Notes under the pieces: generated by a model | What the model saw: only the letters and a program-made list of their open reading frames with translations | Database searches by the model: none | What the model was told of the DNA's origin: nothing | Translations under genes and position numbers: made by a program | Assembly (NCBI GenBank): GCA_964577115.1 | Contig: CAZNXJ010000016.1 | Location: 1 to 64,000 of the forward strand | Reading direction: 5' to 3' | Length of the DNA: 64,000 nucleotides | Source: CAZNXJ01 sp964577115 | GTDB lineage: Bacteria > Planctomycetota > Planctomycetia > Pirellulales > Pirellulaceae | Shown here: positions 44,633 through 54,585 of the stretch, in pieces | Layout of the letters: each line of letters begins with the position of its first letter | Numbering within the stretch: the first letter of the stretch is position 1

Positions 44633-45583
44633 ATGAGCGAGTCGTCACTTCCAAAGGTTATCGTCGATGGTCCGCTAGCCGAGCCGGTCGTAAGGTTACT
44701 GGCCGACAAGGTCGAACTTCTACCGTGGTCGGTGCTCGACACCGGGGCGGCGGACGTTACCGGCGTTTATACGTTCGGGCACCCGTACGTCGGTGCGGCG
44801 GAAATGGACCGGCTGCCCGCGTTGCGGGTGATCAGCAATTACGGCGTCGGCGTCGATCACATTGATGTGGCCGCGGCCATGGAACGAAAGATTCCGGTGG
44901 GCAATACACCGGGCGTGCTCGACGGCGCCACCGCCGATCACGCCATGACGTTACTGCTCGCCGCCGCGCGCCGGTTGATCGAAGGGGATCGCTATGCCCG
45001 CGGTCCCGAGTTCACCGCCTACGATCCTGGATACATGCTGGGGCGGGAAGTCCACGGTGCGACGCTGGGCATCGTCGGACTCGGACGCATCGGCGTCGAG
45101 ATCGCTCGGCGGGCCCGCGGCTTCAACATGCGCGTGTTGTATTACAACCGCCACCGGCGCCCGGATGAGGAACAGCTGGGGGTCGAGTACATGCCCTTCT
45201 CCGAGTTGCTCGAAGTCTCTGACTACATCGTCTTAAGCACGCCCCTGACGGAGCAAACGCGCGGGATGATCGGTTGGCCGGAGATCGAACGCATGAAGCG
45301 AACAGCGATTCTTGTGAACATCGGGCGCGGGCCGCTCGTCGTCACTTCTGACCTGACGGAAGCTCTTCAGCAGCGCCGCATCTATGCCGCGGCGCTCGAC
45401 GTCACCGATCCCGAGCCGCTGCCGCGTGACCACCCGCTCTTAAAGCTCAACAACGTCGTCCTCGCCCCGCATCTCGGCAGCGCCACCGAACAAACTCGGC
45501 AGCGGATGGCGGAGCTCTCGGTCGAGAATCTACTGCTCGGACTGCGCGGCGAGCCGCTGCGGCATGAATTCCGGCTGAGCTGA
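44633..45583 (+). CDS. D-2-hydroxyacid dehydrogenase (glyoxylate/hydroxypyruvate reductase-like)
   Basis: This 316-residue NAD(P)-dependent dehydrogenase shows the Rossmann motif LGIVGLGRIGVEIARRA, catalytic Arg in NIGRGPLVV, Glu in TDPEPLPRDHPLL and His in LAPHLGSATEQTR. The closest pattern is glyoxylate/hydroxypyruvate reductase; phosphoglycerate dehydrogenase would have a C-terminal ACT domain, absent here. ATG 44633 follows GGTGG; ATG 44621 is a possible longer start, and the frame open to 44462 is not supported. Confidence 0.88.
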   Translation: MSESSLPKVIVDGPLAEPVVRLLADKVELLPWSVLDTGAADVTGVYTFGHPYVGAAEMDRLPALRVISNYGVGVDHIDVAAAMERKIPVGNTPGVLDGATADHAMTLLLAAARRLIEGDRYARGPEFTAYDPGYMLGREVHGATLGIVGLGRIGVEIARRARGFNMRVLYYNRHRRPDEEQLGVEYMPFSELLEVSDYIVLSTPLTEQTRGMIGWPEIERMKRTAILVNIGRGPLVVTSDLTEALQQRRIYAAALDVTDPEPLPRDHPLLKLNNVVLAPHLGSATEQTRQRMAELSVENLLLGLRGEPLRHEFRLS

Positions 45584-45706
45584 ATCATTTGGGTTTCGGC
45601 AACGCGGTTTTTCTCGGCCAATCCGCGGTTCGCCGTGTGGTCGTTGCCTTGAAGTCACAAGCGGCCGCAACTAGCGTGGAAGTGAGACCCTCGCTGGAGA
45701 ACTTCC

Positions 45707-46147
45707 ATGAAACCGCTCATTGCCTTGGCCGCCATTGCCGCTCTTTCCGCGTCTGCCGCGGCGGCTGAGGTTGAGTTTCTGAACATGCCGCTTCCGGCTC
45801 CCTATACCGGCGCTTTGCCGCCGGATGCGATGGATGCTCAGCAGCGTGAAAGCGAACAGCGAGCGTTGACGGCACATCTTGAGCGGCGTATTGCGCGGCT
45901 GCTGCACGAGCAAAAGGTCCGCGCAGCCATCGAACGTGCGGAAGCCGAGGTCCAGGCACTCGATCGCCAGATTGCGCAATACGAATCGATCAGCCGCCCG
46001 CGCTTCAGCCATCCTTTCCTGCTTTCGCTCGAAACGGTCCGGCTCGCCCGGCTCGAAGCTGTCCAGCGTCTCGAGCTCCTGCGCACCGAAAGGCAACTGT
46101 TCAACGAGAACTTTCACACGCTGCGGCGGCTGGAACAGCTTCGCTGA
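45707..46147 (+). CDS. small exported coiled-coil protein
   Basis: This 146-residue protein has a clear Sec signal peptide (MKPLIALAAIAALSASAAAAE). The rest is almost all helical with heptad-like Leu/Ala spacing, strongly charged, and likely a periplasmic coiled coil. GGAGAA precedes ATG 45707. There is no recognisable family. It stands 324 bp before another small exported protein. Confidence 0.75.
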   Translation: MKPLIALAAIAALSASAAAAEVEFLNMPLPAPYTGALPPDAMDAQQRESEQRALTAHLERRIARLLHEQKVRAAIERAEAEVQALDRQIAQYESISRPRFSHPFLLSLETVRLARLEAVQRLELLRTERQLFNENFHTLRRLEQLR

Positions 46148-46471
46148 TCTTTCGCGTCGCCACCGCGGTGTCTTGGGCCGCAGGCCGGTTGGTGGGCGAA
46201 TGCCTGAGCAGTTCGCGCTGTGTCCTGGGCCCAGGCCTCGCTCGTTCACTTCAGCGAACTGGCTGTCACATTCGTTCTGGAATTCCCTTAGCTCGTGGGA
46301 CGCTGCCTGTAGAGTTCGCGGGGCAAAGTTGCGCGCAGGGGAAGGGGAGTGACACCCGAGGCGAGATTACATTGCTTGGCAGGCGGGTCACGGCTAAGCT
46401 TCAATTTGGGCGTGCTTGACGGAATTCTCGCCTGTTCCACCTGTCGGGCTCGCGAAGTGGAGAACCTTGCC
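46148..46471. other. gene-free stretch
   Basis: These 324 bp between two small exported-protein genes contain no credible coding frame. I see a TTGACG at 46416-46421 but no matching -10 box, and no structured RNA. The upstream open frame of the next gene runs into it but lacks a start with a binding site. Confidence 0.5.
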
Positions 46472-46951
46472 ATGGCGCGGCGGATCTGGGGACTTCTTGC
46501 TCTCGTGTTGTTGGCCACACCGAGCTTCGCGCTGGCGCAAACCGTTCAGCTGCCGACCTTCCGCCAGTTCTCCGTAAGCACGACCGTATCGGTGCCGGAC
46601 GGCGGCAGAATGGTGCTTGGCGGCCATTCGCGGGCATACGAGGCGGAGCCGCTGTTTGGATACGAGCGCGGGCCGCTCGATCGCAGCCGCTACAGTGGCC
46701 GTTCCACATCGGCCGCCACCGTGGGCGTGGATATTCACGATCTCGACGAGCTGGAGCGCCGCGTGCTTGGCCGCGCCGCGGAAGAACGCCGCCCGGTGGA
46801 TGAAGCAATTTCACGCCGCGCCAGCGAGCTGACTCGGCGATTTCACCTACAGCGCCCCGATGTGGCAGGGACGCGGAGCGTTGCTGAGTGGCAACGCAAA
46901 ACCGCCTCGGCCCACTCGAAAAGGATCTTTCCGAGCACACCGAGGCGGTAA
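46472..46951 (+). CDS. small exported protein with secretin-like PDGG motif
   Basis: This 159-residue protein starts at ATG 46472, 8 bases after GGAGAA, with a signal peptide (LLALVLLATPSFALAQ). Residues 35-51 (VSTTVSVPDGGRMVLGG) match the VPDGGTVVLGG signature found in the C-terminal region of bacterial secretins. No secretin barrel or N-domains follow; the rest is basic and helical. Residues encoded from 46901 on overlap a hairpin that terminates the opposite gene, so the last part of the protein may be less constrained. Function unknown. Confidence 0.72.
   Translation: MARRIWGLLALVLLATPSFALAQTVQLPTFRQFSVSTTVSVPDGGRMVLGGHSRAYEAEPLFGYERGPLDRSRYSGRSTSAATVGVDIHDLDELERRVLGRAAEERRPVDEAISRRASELTRRFHLQRPDVAGTRSVAEWQRKTASAHSKRIFPSTPRR
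46901..46949 (-). terminator. hairpin at the end of the VIT/vWA gene
   Basis: A perfect 10-bp stem (ACCGCCTCGG at 46901-46910 with CCGAGGCGGT at 46940-46949) encloses a 29-base loop. On the minus strand it is followed by TTTTGCG, a short U-run. It lies 39 bp after the minus-strand stop and inside the 3' end of the plus-strand gene. Confidence 0.55.
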
Positions 46952-46987
46952 CGGCAGGGGTGCATCGCGCGGCACGGCAGCCGTGGA

Positions 46988-49291
46988 TCATTTCACCAGG
47001 TAGATCTGGCCGCGCAGCCGCACAAGCAGCTGCTCGCCTTCCCGCTGGGCAGCCAGCAGGGCGTTTTCGGCTTCCGTGTTTTCCGTGATCAAGCGGAAAT
47101 ATTCGTCGCTGAACCGCTCGATCTCGCGGATTTTCTCCTTGTCTTTTTCGAGATCAACGTCACGCGCGCTCGTGGCGATCCAGATGTCGCCGCGTTTGTA
47201 GAGCGTCTGCGTGCCGATGGTTCTTACGGTATCGACCACCACGACGCGATCGGACTCAATATCGCGAACGCGCATGCCTAAAGCGGCTCCGCCCAATCCC
47301 CCTACGGCGCCCTCCGGTAGTGCCGCGCCGCCCGCGGCAATCGGCGCGGGTGCCAGCGATTGTGCTCGGCGGAAGTTTTGCTTTTCGAGACGCTGACTAA
47401 ACCCGCCCCGCCCGGTCTCCGCGTCCAGCTGCGTGAGTTGTTCGCTCGTGCGCTCGAGCAGCCGGCTCTCATTGGCCAGGCCATCACTGTCGTTTTCATC
47501 CGCCAGGAACGATGTGTAGGGCGTCAAGATACCGTGGCGAGTTGAGAGGTCGACCAGTTCCTTTACAAGTTCGTCGTTCTTGCCGTGCAGGTCGATCTCG
47601 TCAATGATTTCGCCGATCCGGCGAATGGCCCAAAGCTTCTCGACGAAGCCGAACGACGCATCAGGACTATGTTCGACGAGCTTCGCAGGGAAGTCGAACG
47701 ACTGTTGCTTGTCGCCGACCTTGCCTTCGATAACCACTTTCGCATCGCCCGGCGTCTTGTAACGCCCGACGAGTACAAGTTGTTCGCCGGCGAACAGATC
47801 GTTTACCTGATCCGGATAGACGCGGTTGGTTGCCGATCCCTGCTCAGTCGTCGCCCCTTCGACATCAATCTTTACACTGACGCTTGTCATCACCGGAGCA
47901 CTGATGCGGCTGTAGAGCTGAGCTATATGCTGTTCGATATCCTCGTCGGGCCGAACGTAGTGACTCGATCCGTTGTTTTCATTGACCAGCCGATCGAGCA
48001 GCCGACTGTTGACGTCGTAACCCACTCCGAGGCTTAAGAGACGTGCGTTGACCTGATTCTTGCTTCGAGCGTTGGCGGCAATCTTGACTTCCGACGTCTC
48101 GCCGGCCGTCGGCAGACCATCACTTAAAAAAATGACGAAGGCCGGTTGTTCTTTATCCTTGAGCATCTCGAAGGCACGCGTCAAAGCGCCGTCGATATTT
48201 GTGCTACCGCCGGCATAGATGCCTTCGACGAATCCGAGTGCCTGGGCGCGCGTCTGGTCGTTGTACTTTTCGAGCTCGGGGCGAAAACTTTCGACATTGC
48301 TGTCGTAAACGATGATATTGAAGAGGTCGCCTTCGCGCAGATTGTTCAGCACGAACTTTAACGACTCGCGCGCCTGTTTGATCTTTTCGCCGCTCATGCT
48401 GCCGGACCTGTCGAGCACGAACAGGACAGTTTTCTGTACGATCTTCGCCGAAGCATCTTTGATTTCGGGGCTGGCCAATAACAGAAAGTAACCGTCTTCG
48501 TCTTTGTCTGGCCGATAGCTCACGACGCTCGCGCTCAGTTCGCCGGGATCGGTGTCATAGAACAGCCGGAAATCGGTGGTGGGTATGGTGGAGCTCGCCT
48601 CCCAGGTAACGCGCGCGTGGTGTTCGTCCGAACGCTGCACATTCACTGGGTAGTTCGGCGCATAGACGCTCTTGATCTTATCCTTGCTCTCGATGGCCAC
48701 CTCCACCTGCACCTTTTCGATGGGTTCGGAGGTGTACTTGGCCGTGGCGAGCGGGAAGAGGAAATCGACAAGCTTTCCGTTTTTGCGCAGAAGTTGGGAA
48801 TACTGGAGCGTCACCTGGCGTTCGGCTCCAGCAGGCACCGGAAAAACGCGCGTCTGGAACATGCCATTGCCGAGCCATTCCAGCAAAGCCGGGTCTTTGT
48901 TCTGCCGAACATAGCCTTCATAGACCGAGCGAGCTTTGTCAGCCGGCAATAATTTGCCCTCGATCTCTTTGCCGTCTACTAGGAACGTGAGCTTATCGAT
49001 GGCTCCGTCGTACGGCAGCGGGAAAACGAATTGCACCTGAATCGCGCTGCTGCCGTTGTTGACGAACTTCTGACTGACGTTCACCTGAGCCACCTGTTCG
49101 GCGACCCGTGCTTGCACTGTCAATTCCTTGATTCGGTAGCTGACCGGCGGCGAAGGTTCCGGGCGGATCCGCGGCCGCGGCAGCGGAATGGGGTGCGGAT
49201 GGTTGACAATGACCAGCACTCCCTGAGCCCAAGTTGTGCATGCGGTCAGCAGAATGGCCAACAAGGCCGCTGCTGATTGTCTCGCCTTCAT
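46988..49291 (-). CDS. exported VIT/von Willebrand A domain protein
   Basis: This 767-residue protein has a Sec-type leader (LLAILLTACTTWAQG). A VIT domain (about 60-200, with AQVNVSQKFVNNGSSAIQVQFVFPLP) is followed by a vWA domain with MIDAS DRSGSM (Asp294), and ILTPYTSFLADENDS near the C-terminus. VIT-vWA proteins resemble inter-alpha-trypsin inhibitor heavy chains and act at cell surfaces in adhesion or protein complexes. AGGAGAA precedes ATG 49291. No sortase gene is nearby. Confidence 0.9.
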   Translation of the reverse strand: MKARQSAAALLAILLTACTTWAQGVLVIVNHPHPIPLPRPRIRPEPSPPVSYRIKELTVQARVAEQVAQVNVSQKFVNNGSSAIQVQFVFPLPYDGAIDKLTFLVDGKEIEGKLLPADKARSVYEGYVRQNKDPALLEWLGNGMFQTRVFPVPAGAERQVTLQYSQLLRKNGKLVDFLFPLATAKYTSEPIEKVQVEVAIESKDKIKSVYAPNYPVNVQRSDEHHARVTWEASSTIPTTDFRLFYDTDPGELSASVVSYRPDKDEDGYFLLLASPEIKDASAKIVQKTVLFVLDRSGSMSGEKIKQARESLKFVLNNLREGDLFNIIVYDSNVESFRPELEKYNDQTRAQALGFVEGIYAGGSTNIDGALTRAFEMLKDKEQPAFVIFLSDGLPTAGETSEVKIAANARSKNQVNARLLSLGVGYDVNSRLLDRLVNENNGSSHYVRPDEDIEQHIAQLYSRISAPVMTSVSVKIDVEGATTEQGSATNRVYPDQVNDLFAGEQLVLVGRYKTPGDAKVVIEGKVGDKQQSFDFPAKLVEHSPDASFGFVEKLWAIRRIGEIIDEIDLHGKNDELVKELVDLSTRHGILTPYTSFLADENDSDGLANESRLLERTSEQLTQLDAETGRGGFSQRLEKQNFRRAQSLAPAPIAAGGAALPEGAVGGLGGAALGMRVRDIESDRVVVVDTVRTIGTQTLYKRGDIWIATSARDVDLEKDKEKIREIERFSDEYFRLITENTEAENALLAAQREGEQLLVRLRGQIYLVK

Positions 49292-49494
49292 TGTGTTTCT
49301 CCTACGCCAATAATCCGATCCCGAGAACTCCCCTATGGATTAAGACGATGCGGGATCCCGGATCGATTTGCCGTTTTGGGAGGAGACGGAAGCGAAGGTG
49401 GAAGGGCGCAGGGCGTAGCGCGGGGGCACGCCATGGGCGCCCTGGGGGTGCTGGCGGGGCGTTGGCAGCGCGTTTGGCGCGGAGCTTGGAGAGT

Positions 49495-52400
49495 TTATTG
49501 GGGAACGAGAGTGACGCCGCGCAGGTCCATGAGGTGGCCGTTGATGGGGCCGTCGCTGCGCACGGTCAGCTCGTGGTCGCCTGCCGGCAGCTCAAGAACA
49601 CCCAGCTGCTGATTGCTGTAAGACTCCCAGCCGCCTGTGCCTTGCACCGTGCCGCTTGTGCTCGTGCCGGCGACCTCGACGATCACCCGATTCCCGGCCG
49701 TCTCGTCCGCGCAGGCGTAGTCGAGCGTCACCAGGTACGAGCCGGCCCGCGGGACGCGCACGTCCCAAACAATGCGATCCTCTGGACTGCCCCAGTATCC
49801 GACGTTCTTGTACTGTGCTTCCAACACCAGCGTCGGACCGTAAATGCGGCCCTGATGGGCGTTCATGCGGATCGAGCCGTCGTCGCCGACCTCGGCCACC
49901 TGCGGCTCGTTCCCCGGAAATGACTTGGGCGGCTCGCGCGTCGCACGCAAGTACGCGATTACGTCCGCCACGTCTTGCTCGGACAACTCGCGCTCCAAGC
50001 CCTCCGGCATCAGCGACCGGCCGGTAGCGCTGAGCGATTCGAGCTCGTTGCGCAAAAGAACGGTTTGCTTGCCTTCTTGAGCGAGCAGCGTGACCGCGTT
50101 GCTCGTCTCGCTGGCAATCATCCCCAAATGCTGCCGACCATCTGCGCCGACTGCCAGATATTCCAAAAACTTGTCTTCCACCGCTCGATTCGGATCCAGA
50201 ATCGCCGTCAGTAATGCGCTGGGCGACTTATCCGTTAGCGCGTTCAAATCGGGCCCGACAGCAAACCCGTGCTCTTCCAGCCGGTGGCAGACGCTACAGT
50301 GCTTGCGGAACACGGCCCTCCCGTGCTCGGGATCTGGCTTCAACTTCGTCACCTGCGCATACCGATCAATCACGGTTTGCCGGTCCGTCTGGATCGCCGC
50401 CGCGAGGATCCGCGCGGAGCGTTCGCGGATACGGGGCGAGCGATGACTGGCCAAAGCAGCGCGCCGTGTCCCATCGATATGTGCGGCGGGGATGCGCTCG
50501 GATTCGATCCCATCAAGCAGCCGTTCGATCCACGTTGTGCGCGCCATGATGGCGTCAAGGATCTGCGCGCGGAGCGCGGGTGTATGCGAACGCCAATCGT
50601 TCAGCAGCCGATCCGCGATGGCAGGATCCGCATACGGCGCGAGGCCTTCCACCGCCGCCTGCTGAACCTCGGGAGGGTACTGCGGTGCCAGCAATTCGCA
50701 GAGCTCCGCGATCATCCTCTCGTAGTCCCAGTTCGCTCGCGCTAGCACTCGGACCGCCACCCGGCGATGCTCGGGCGCCGCGTCTTCCCGACCGAGTACG
50801 TCGCGTGCGACGGCGACGTGTTCGCTAAGCGGCCGAGTGAATGCGTCGTCAAGCCGAGCTCGCTCGTCGGCCGGAATGCTACCGAGGATCTCGGCGATGG
50901 TCGAGAGGCGCGCGGCGAGTTCATTTGCGTTTGCCGGTGCACGCCAGCCGTTGATATACGCGAGCAGCGTATCGTAATCACGCTCGGCCGCTGCGTATTG
51001 CAGTGCCGCGGTGAGCACGGTCGGGTGCGGCGACTCCTGCGTGTTGCTGAGCAGCGTCCGCACGTGGGCGGCGTTCAGCGAGCTGATCGCGGCTGCCATC
51101 ATCAACGGGTCGTCCAGCGATTTGAGTGACAGGAACCTGGCAGCGATAGGCGCATCGCTCTCGCCCGCGGCAAAAAGGATCTGAAGCTGTACTGCGGGCG
51201 GTTCGGTGGGCAGACGCGCCGCGATTTTTTCGGCCAATTCGGGCGCCTCGTTCAGCCGCGGCGCAGCCAGCCGCACGGCGTGCCGGCGTACACCCGCCTC
51301 GGAATCCTCAATCGCCTCGTTCAGCAGATCGTTGGTCAATTCGCCAAGCCCGTCGAGTGTCGCGAGCGCATGCAGGCGCGCAAGCGGGCTCGGGGAGTTC
51401 TTGTACAGGGCGGCCAGCTGCGGAGCCGCTTCCTTCGCGCCACGCCACAGCAACATTTGCTGCACTGTGTCGCGGATCCATCCGTTGGGACTCTCCAGTT
51501 GCGCCACGAGGTCGGCGTTCGAGAGAGCGTCGAGCTTCGGAATGGGCCGCGGCGGCTTGTCGGTCGGGACGACGCGATAGATGCGGCCCCGGTTTTCACC
51601 TGCTCGCAGATTCAGCCGGGCTTGCCATTCCGGCGGGATCCACTCGGGGTGTTCGATCACGAGCCGGTACATATCGGCAATCCACAACGCGCCGTCGGGG
51701 CCCGTGCGGACGGTCGTCGGCCGGAACCAGTGATCGTCCGAGGCGAGGAACTCGCGGTCCTGCTCGTCAGACGCTCGGCGGCCGATAAACGAGACACCAT
51801 TCTCCTCAAGCACGTGCCGGTGAACCAGATTGTGAACCGGCTCGCTGATGAACGCATTGCCGTAATACTGATCCCCGAGCAGCCGGTCGCGGTAGATCGT
51901 TGGGCTGCAGGCCGACGTGAAACGATTCGCCATGTGCAGTTCATTGAACCGCGGCAGCGTGCGGCTGCGCGGAAAGACCGGCGCGGCGCCGGGAGTTTCG
52001 GAAATCTGTCGGCGCGGATCAGGGGGAGCGAAATGGGAGTTGCGCCGCAGGTAATGATCCGGCAGCACATAGTGCCAGATGGGATTGCTATTGTTGCCGC
52101 CGAACCAGTTGCCCCAATCGTCCCGGTCGCGGCCGAACTGAGTCTGACCGGATTCGGCTTCGATCAGCCCCTCGTCGGGCCGGATGCGCAGATCCCGGCC
52201 GCCGATCGGCACACGCTCGCCCGTGATGGCCGACTCGATGATGCCGCCGCTATCTCCGTTGGCGACGTACAGCCAGTTATCGAGCCCCCAGCGGAGACCG
52301 TTGACGCGATGCTGCTGATTGCCTTCGACAAAGCCGGTAAACAGTGTACGCCGCTCATCGGCCCGGCCGTCGCCGTCTTTATCTTCGGCATAGAAAATCT

Positions 52401-54585
52401 CGGGTGCGGCCGTAATCAGAACGCCGCTGCGCCAGACCTTCACGCCGGTGGGAAAGTTAAGGCCGTCGAGAAACACATCCGCCCGGTCGTAGCGGCCATC
52501 ACCATCCTCGTCGGTCAGAATCTTGACGCGTCCGCCCGGCGCGTGGTCTTCGCCTACGCCGCGTGGATAATCTCCCATCTCGACGACCCACAGTCGGCCA
52601 TCCGTTCCCCAGTCGAACGCGACCGGATCCTGCACCAGCGGCTCACACGCGACCAGTTCGACTTTCAAACCTGCCGGGACACGCAGGGATCGCAGCGAGT
52701 TTTCTGGAGAACGCGGTGCAGGCCGAGCGGCTTCGTCGGCCAGCAGCGCCTCGAAGGACCGGCGATCGACGTTGTCCGGCAACCGGTGTGTGTCCTCGTT
52801 CTGCACCCAGAGATGTTCCGAGTGGAACCAGGCGCCGTTGTTCGTTCCCTGCCGCACGATCATTGGGATCGCTTCGCCTTCGCCCCGGTCACCCTCCTGC
52901 GCGACGACAGGCCAACCGGCGAACTGCTGAGCGTCGTCAAACCGTGCGAGATAGACGCCGTAGCGGCGAGCGTCCGAGTACACCAGGTCGGCAAGGCCGT
53001 CTTGATCGAGATCAACGAAACGCACTCCCGCATCGCGGCCCTCGGCATCCACGAACGCAATCGACTCCGGCAGCGAATAGGAAGCTCGTTGCCAGTGCTC
53101 GCCGTCCCATGTGAAGACGGCTCGTTGCTGCGGGTTGGCGACGAGCAGTTCCGTGCGTCCGTCGCCATCCACATCGCGCAGTCGCACGCCTTGATCGCGG
53201 TGGTTCACCGAGGTAAAGACCGGCTTGCCGTCGATCTCCAGACCGGCGAGCCACCGATCGTCGCGCTGCCATTCGCTTCCGGTCCAATACCACGCTCCTT
53301 CTTCCGACTCGGTCCGTAATAGCACAAGGGGCGAGCCGTCCGGCGCGATACCAAATCGAGCGCGCGCGCCAGGATCGGTCACGGTACTGTCCTCGGGCAG
53401 AGCGACCAGCCTCGTCGGAAAGCTGCTCGTGTTCCAGCGCTTCGCGGCGGGATCCCAGATACGAGTCTGGCGGACCTCGGTGTTGCCAATCACGACGTCC
53501 AGATAACCGTCGTTGTTCAGGTCGAGCAGCCGGACGCCGTTGTCGCGGCCCTTCGCGTCTCGCAGCGACTGACCACCGAGAAGATATTCACGCAGCCGTT
53601 CATCGGCTTCGCGAAATGTCAGCACTTTTACCTTGTTGCCGTGGCGGCTGACTGCGTGATCGATCAGTTGAACGACCTGATCATTGCGGATCCAGTTGTG
53701 TGGGTGGAAGACAAGATCAAAGACGCCCTGCTTGAGCACGGTGGCGTCGATCGCAAGCTGCATGTCGCGCACCGTCTCGGGGTTGTTCGGCTGCTGAACG
53801 AATTGCGCCTCCCAGTCGCTCGGAGCCGTGCAGGGAAATTGCCAACCGAGCCGCCCGATGACGTACGGATACGGATAGTTCTCGATCGTGTTGACGAATG
53901 ACGGGAATGGCACGTAGCGCTTGAACCGTTCGCTGCCGTCGTCGCGCAGCACGAGTTCGCGTGGGAGTGCCGGATCATCCGACGTGAAGATTTGGAAGAC
54001 GGAGCTGTCGATGGTCAGGAAGTTGCCGGCAGGTGTCGTCCGGTTAAAGATCTCGGCCCAGAACCGGGGGCTCGGCGTATTTTGCGAATCACAGCACGGC
54101 ATACGGAAGGCGACGGGCCGGTTTCCCGGAATTTCAAACATCATGTCGACGCACCGCTCGTACGTCGTCCGCGCCGCTTCGAAGTTGCCCTGTTGCAGGC
54201 AAGGGCAGGGATGATCGTACGTATGCACGTCGAGGCTCAGGCCCTCCTCGAGCCATTTCGCCAGCCGCTCGTCGCTGGGCTCAATGCGGTTCGTCATGAT
54301 GCTGACTGCCGCTCGGCCATCGATTTGCTTCAGCCGATCGAGAATCGGCCGCAGGAACTGCTCGTACACGGCCGGATCGCGCATGTCGTCGACCGCGAGA
54401 ACCAGGACCGCTTCGACACCTGGTTCGCCTACCCACTGCGGGGTCGTGAGTTTTGGGAAATCTCGGTGGACGTAGTAGGGTTCGAGAAAGTCGTCGAGAT
54501 ACACAAGACGGTTCGCGTCGGCACCGGCGGCCGAGGAGGCGACGGCGAGTACCAGCAGCAGGGCAATTCGAGCAGCAGTCTTCAT
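49495..54585 (-). CDS. giant secreted chimera: deacetylase, VCBS repeats, PVC dehydrogenase, HEAT, cytochrome c, CBM-like
   Basis: ATG 54585 follows GAGG and a Sec leader (LLLVLAVASSAAGAD), giving 1,696 residues. In order: a polysaccharide deacetylase-like domain (about 30-340; AVDDMRDP, HTYDHPCPC, RMPCCDS, FHPHNW); VCBS/FG-GAP Asp-rich repeats (about 350-560; LNNDGYLDVVIGN); a PVC-type membrane-bound dehydrogenase domain (about 600-1010); HEAT repeats (about 1020-1390); a c-type heme site CSVCH (Cys1430, Cys1433, His1434) with possible Met ligand in LMPEGL; and a CBM6-like carbohydrate-binding end. It is probably a surface enzyme for polysaccharide attack with electron transfer. The extension to 54669 is not supported. 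Confidence 0.88.
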   Translation of the reverse strand: MKTAARIALLLVLAVASSAAGADANRLVYLDDFLEPYYVHRDFPKLTTPQWVGEPGVEAVLVLAVDDMRDPAVYEQFLRPILDRLKQIDGRAAVSIMTNRIEPSDERLAKWLEEGLSLDVHTYDHPCPCLQQGNFEAARTTYERCVDMMFEIPGNRPVAFRMPCCDSQNTPSPRFWAEIFNRTTPAGNFLTIDSSVFQIFTSDDPALPRELVLRDDGSERFKRYVPFPSFVNTIENYPYPYVIGRLGWQFPCTAPSDWEAQFVQQPNNPETVRDMQLAIDATVLKQGVFDLVFHPHNWIRNDQVVQLIDHAVSRHGNKVKVLTFREADERLREYLLGGQSLRDAKGRDNGVRLLDLNNDGYLDVVIGNTEVRQTRIWDPAAKRWNTSSFPTRLVALPEDSTVTDPGARARFGIAPDGSPLVLLRTESEEGAWYWTGSEWQRDDRWLAGLEIDGKPVFTSVNHRDQGVRLRDVDGDGRTELLVANPQQRAVFTWDGEHWQRASYSLPESIAFVDAEGRDAGVRFVDLDQDGLADLVYSDARRYGVYLARFDDAQQFAGWPVVAQEGDRGEGEAIPMIVRQGTNNGAWFHSEHLWVQNEDTHRLPDNVDRRSFEALLADEAARPAPRSPENSLRSLRVPAGLKVELVACEPLVQDPVAFDWGTDGRLWVVEMGDYPRGVGEDHAPGGRVKILTDEDGDGRYDRADVFLDGLNFPTGVKVWRSGVLITAAPEIFYAEDKDGDGRADERRTLFTGFVEGNQQHRVNGLRWGLDNWLYVANGDSGGIIESAITGERVPIGGRDLRIRPDEGLIEAESGQTQFGRDRDDWGNWFGGNNSNPIWHYVLPDHYLRRNSHFAPPDPRRQISETPGAAPVFPRSRTLPRFNELHMANRFTSACSPTIYRDRLLGDQYYGNAFISEPVHNLVHRHVLEENGVSFIGRRASDEQDREFLASDDHWFRPTTVRTGPDGALWIADMYRLVIEHPEWIPPEWQARLNLRAGENRGRIYRVVPTDKPPRPIPKLDALSNADLVAQLESPNGWIRDTVQQMLLWRGAKEAAPQLAALYKNSPSPLARLHALATLDGLGELTNDLLNEAIEDSEAGVRRHAVRLAAPRLNEAPELAEKIAARLPTEPPAVQLQILFAAGESDAPIAARFLSLKSLDDPLMMAAAISSLNAAHVRTLLSNTQESPHPTVLTAALQYAAAERDYDTLLAYINGWRAPANANELAARLSTIAEILGSIPADERARLDDAFTRPLSEHVAVARDVLGREDAAPEHRRVAVRVLARANWDYERMIAELCELLAPQYPPEVQQAAVEGLAPYADPAIADRLLNDWRSHTPALRAQILDAIMARTTWIERLLDGIESERIPAAHIDGTRRAALASHRSPRIRERSARILAAAIQTDRQTVIDRYAQVTKLKPDPEHGRAVFRKHCSVCHRLEEHGFAVGPDLNALTDKSPSALLTAILDPNRAVEDKFLEYLAVGADGRQHLGMIASETSNAVTLLAQEGKQTVLLRNELESLSATGRSLMPEGLERELSEQDVADVIAYLRATREPPKSFPGNEPQVAEVGDDGSIRMNAHQGRIYGPTLVLEAQYKNVGYWGSPEDRIVWDVRVPRAGSYLVTLDYACADETAGNRVIVEVAGTSTSGTVQGTGGWESYSNQQLGVLELPAGDHELTVRSDGPINGHLMDLRGVTLVPQ

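Noticed and set aside
51280..53319. Plus-strand frame of 679 codons
   Set aside because: It is antisense to the giant chimera gene and shows no motif, signal or binding site.
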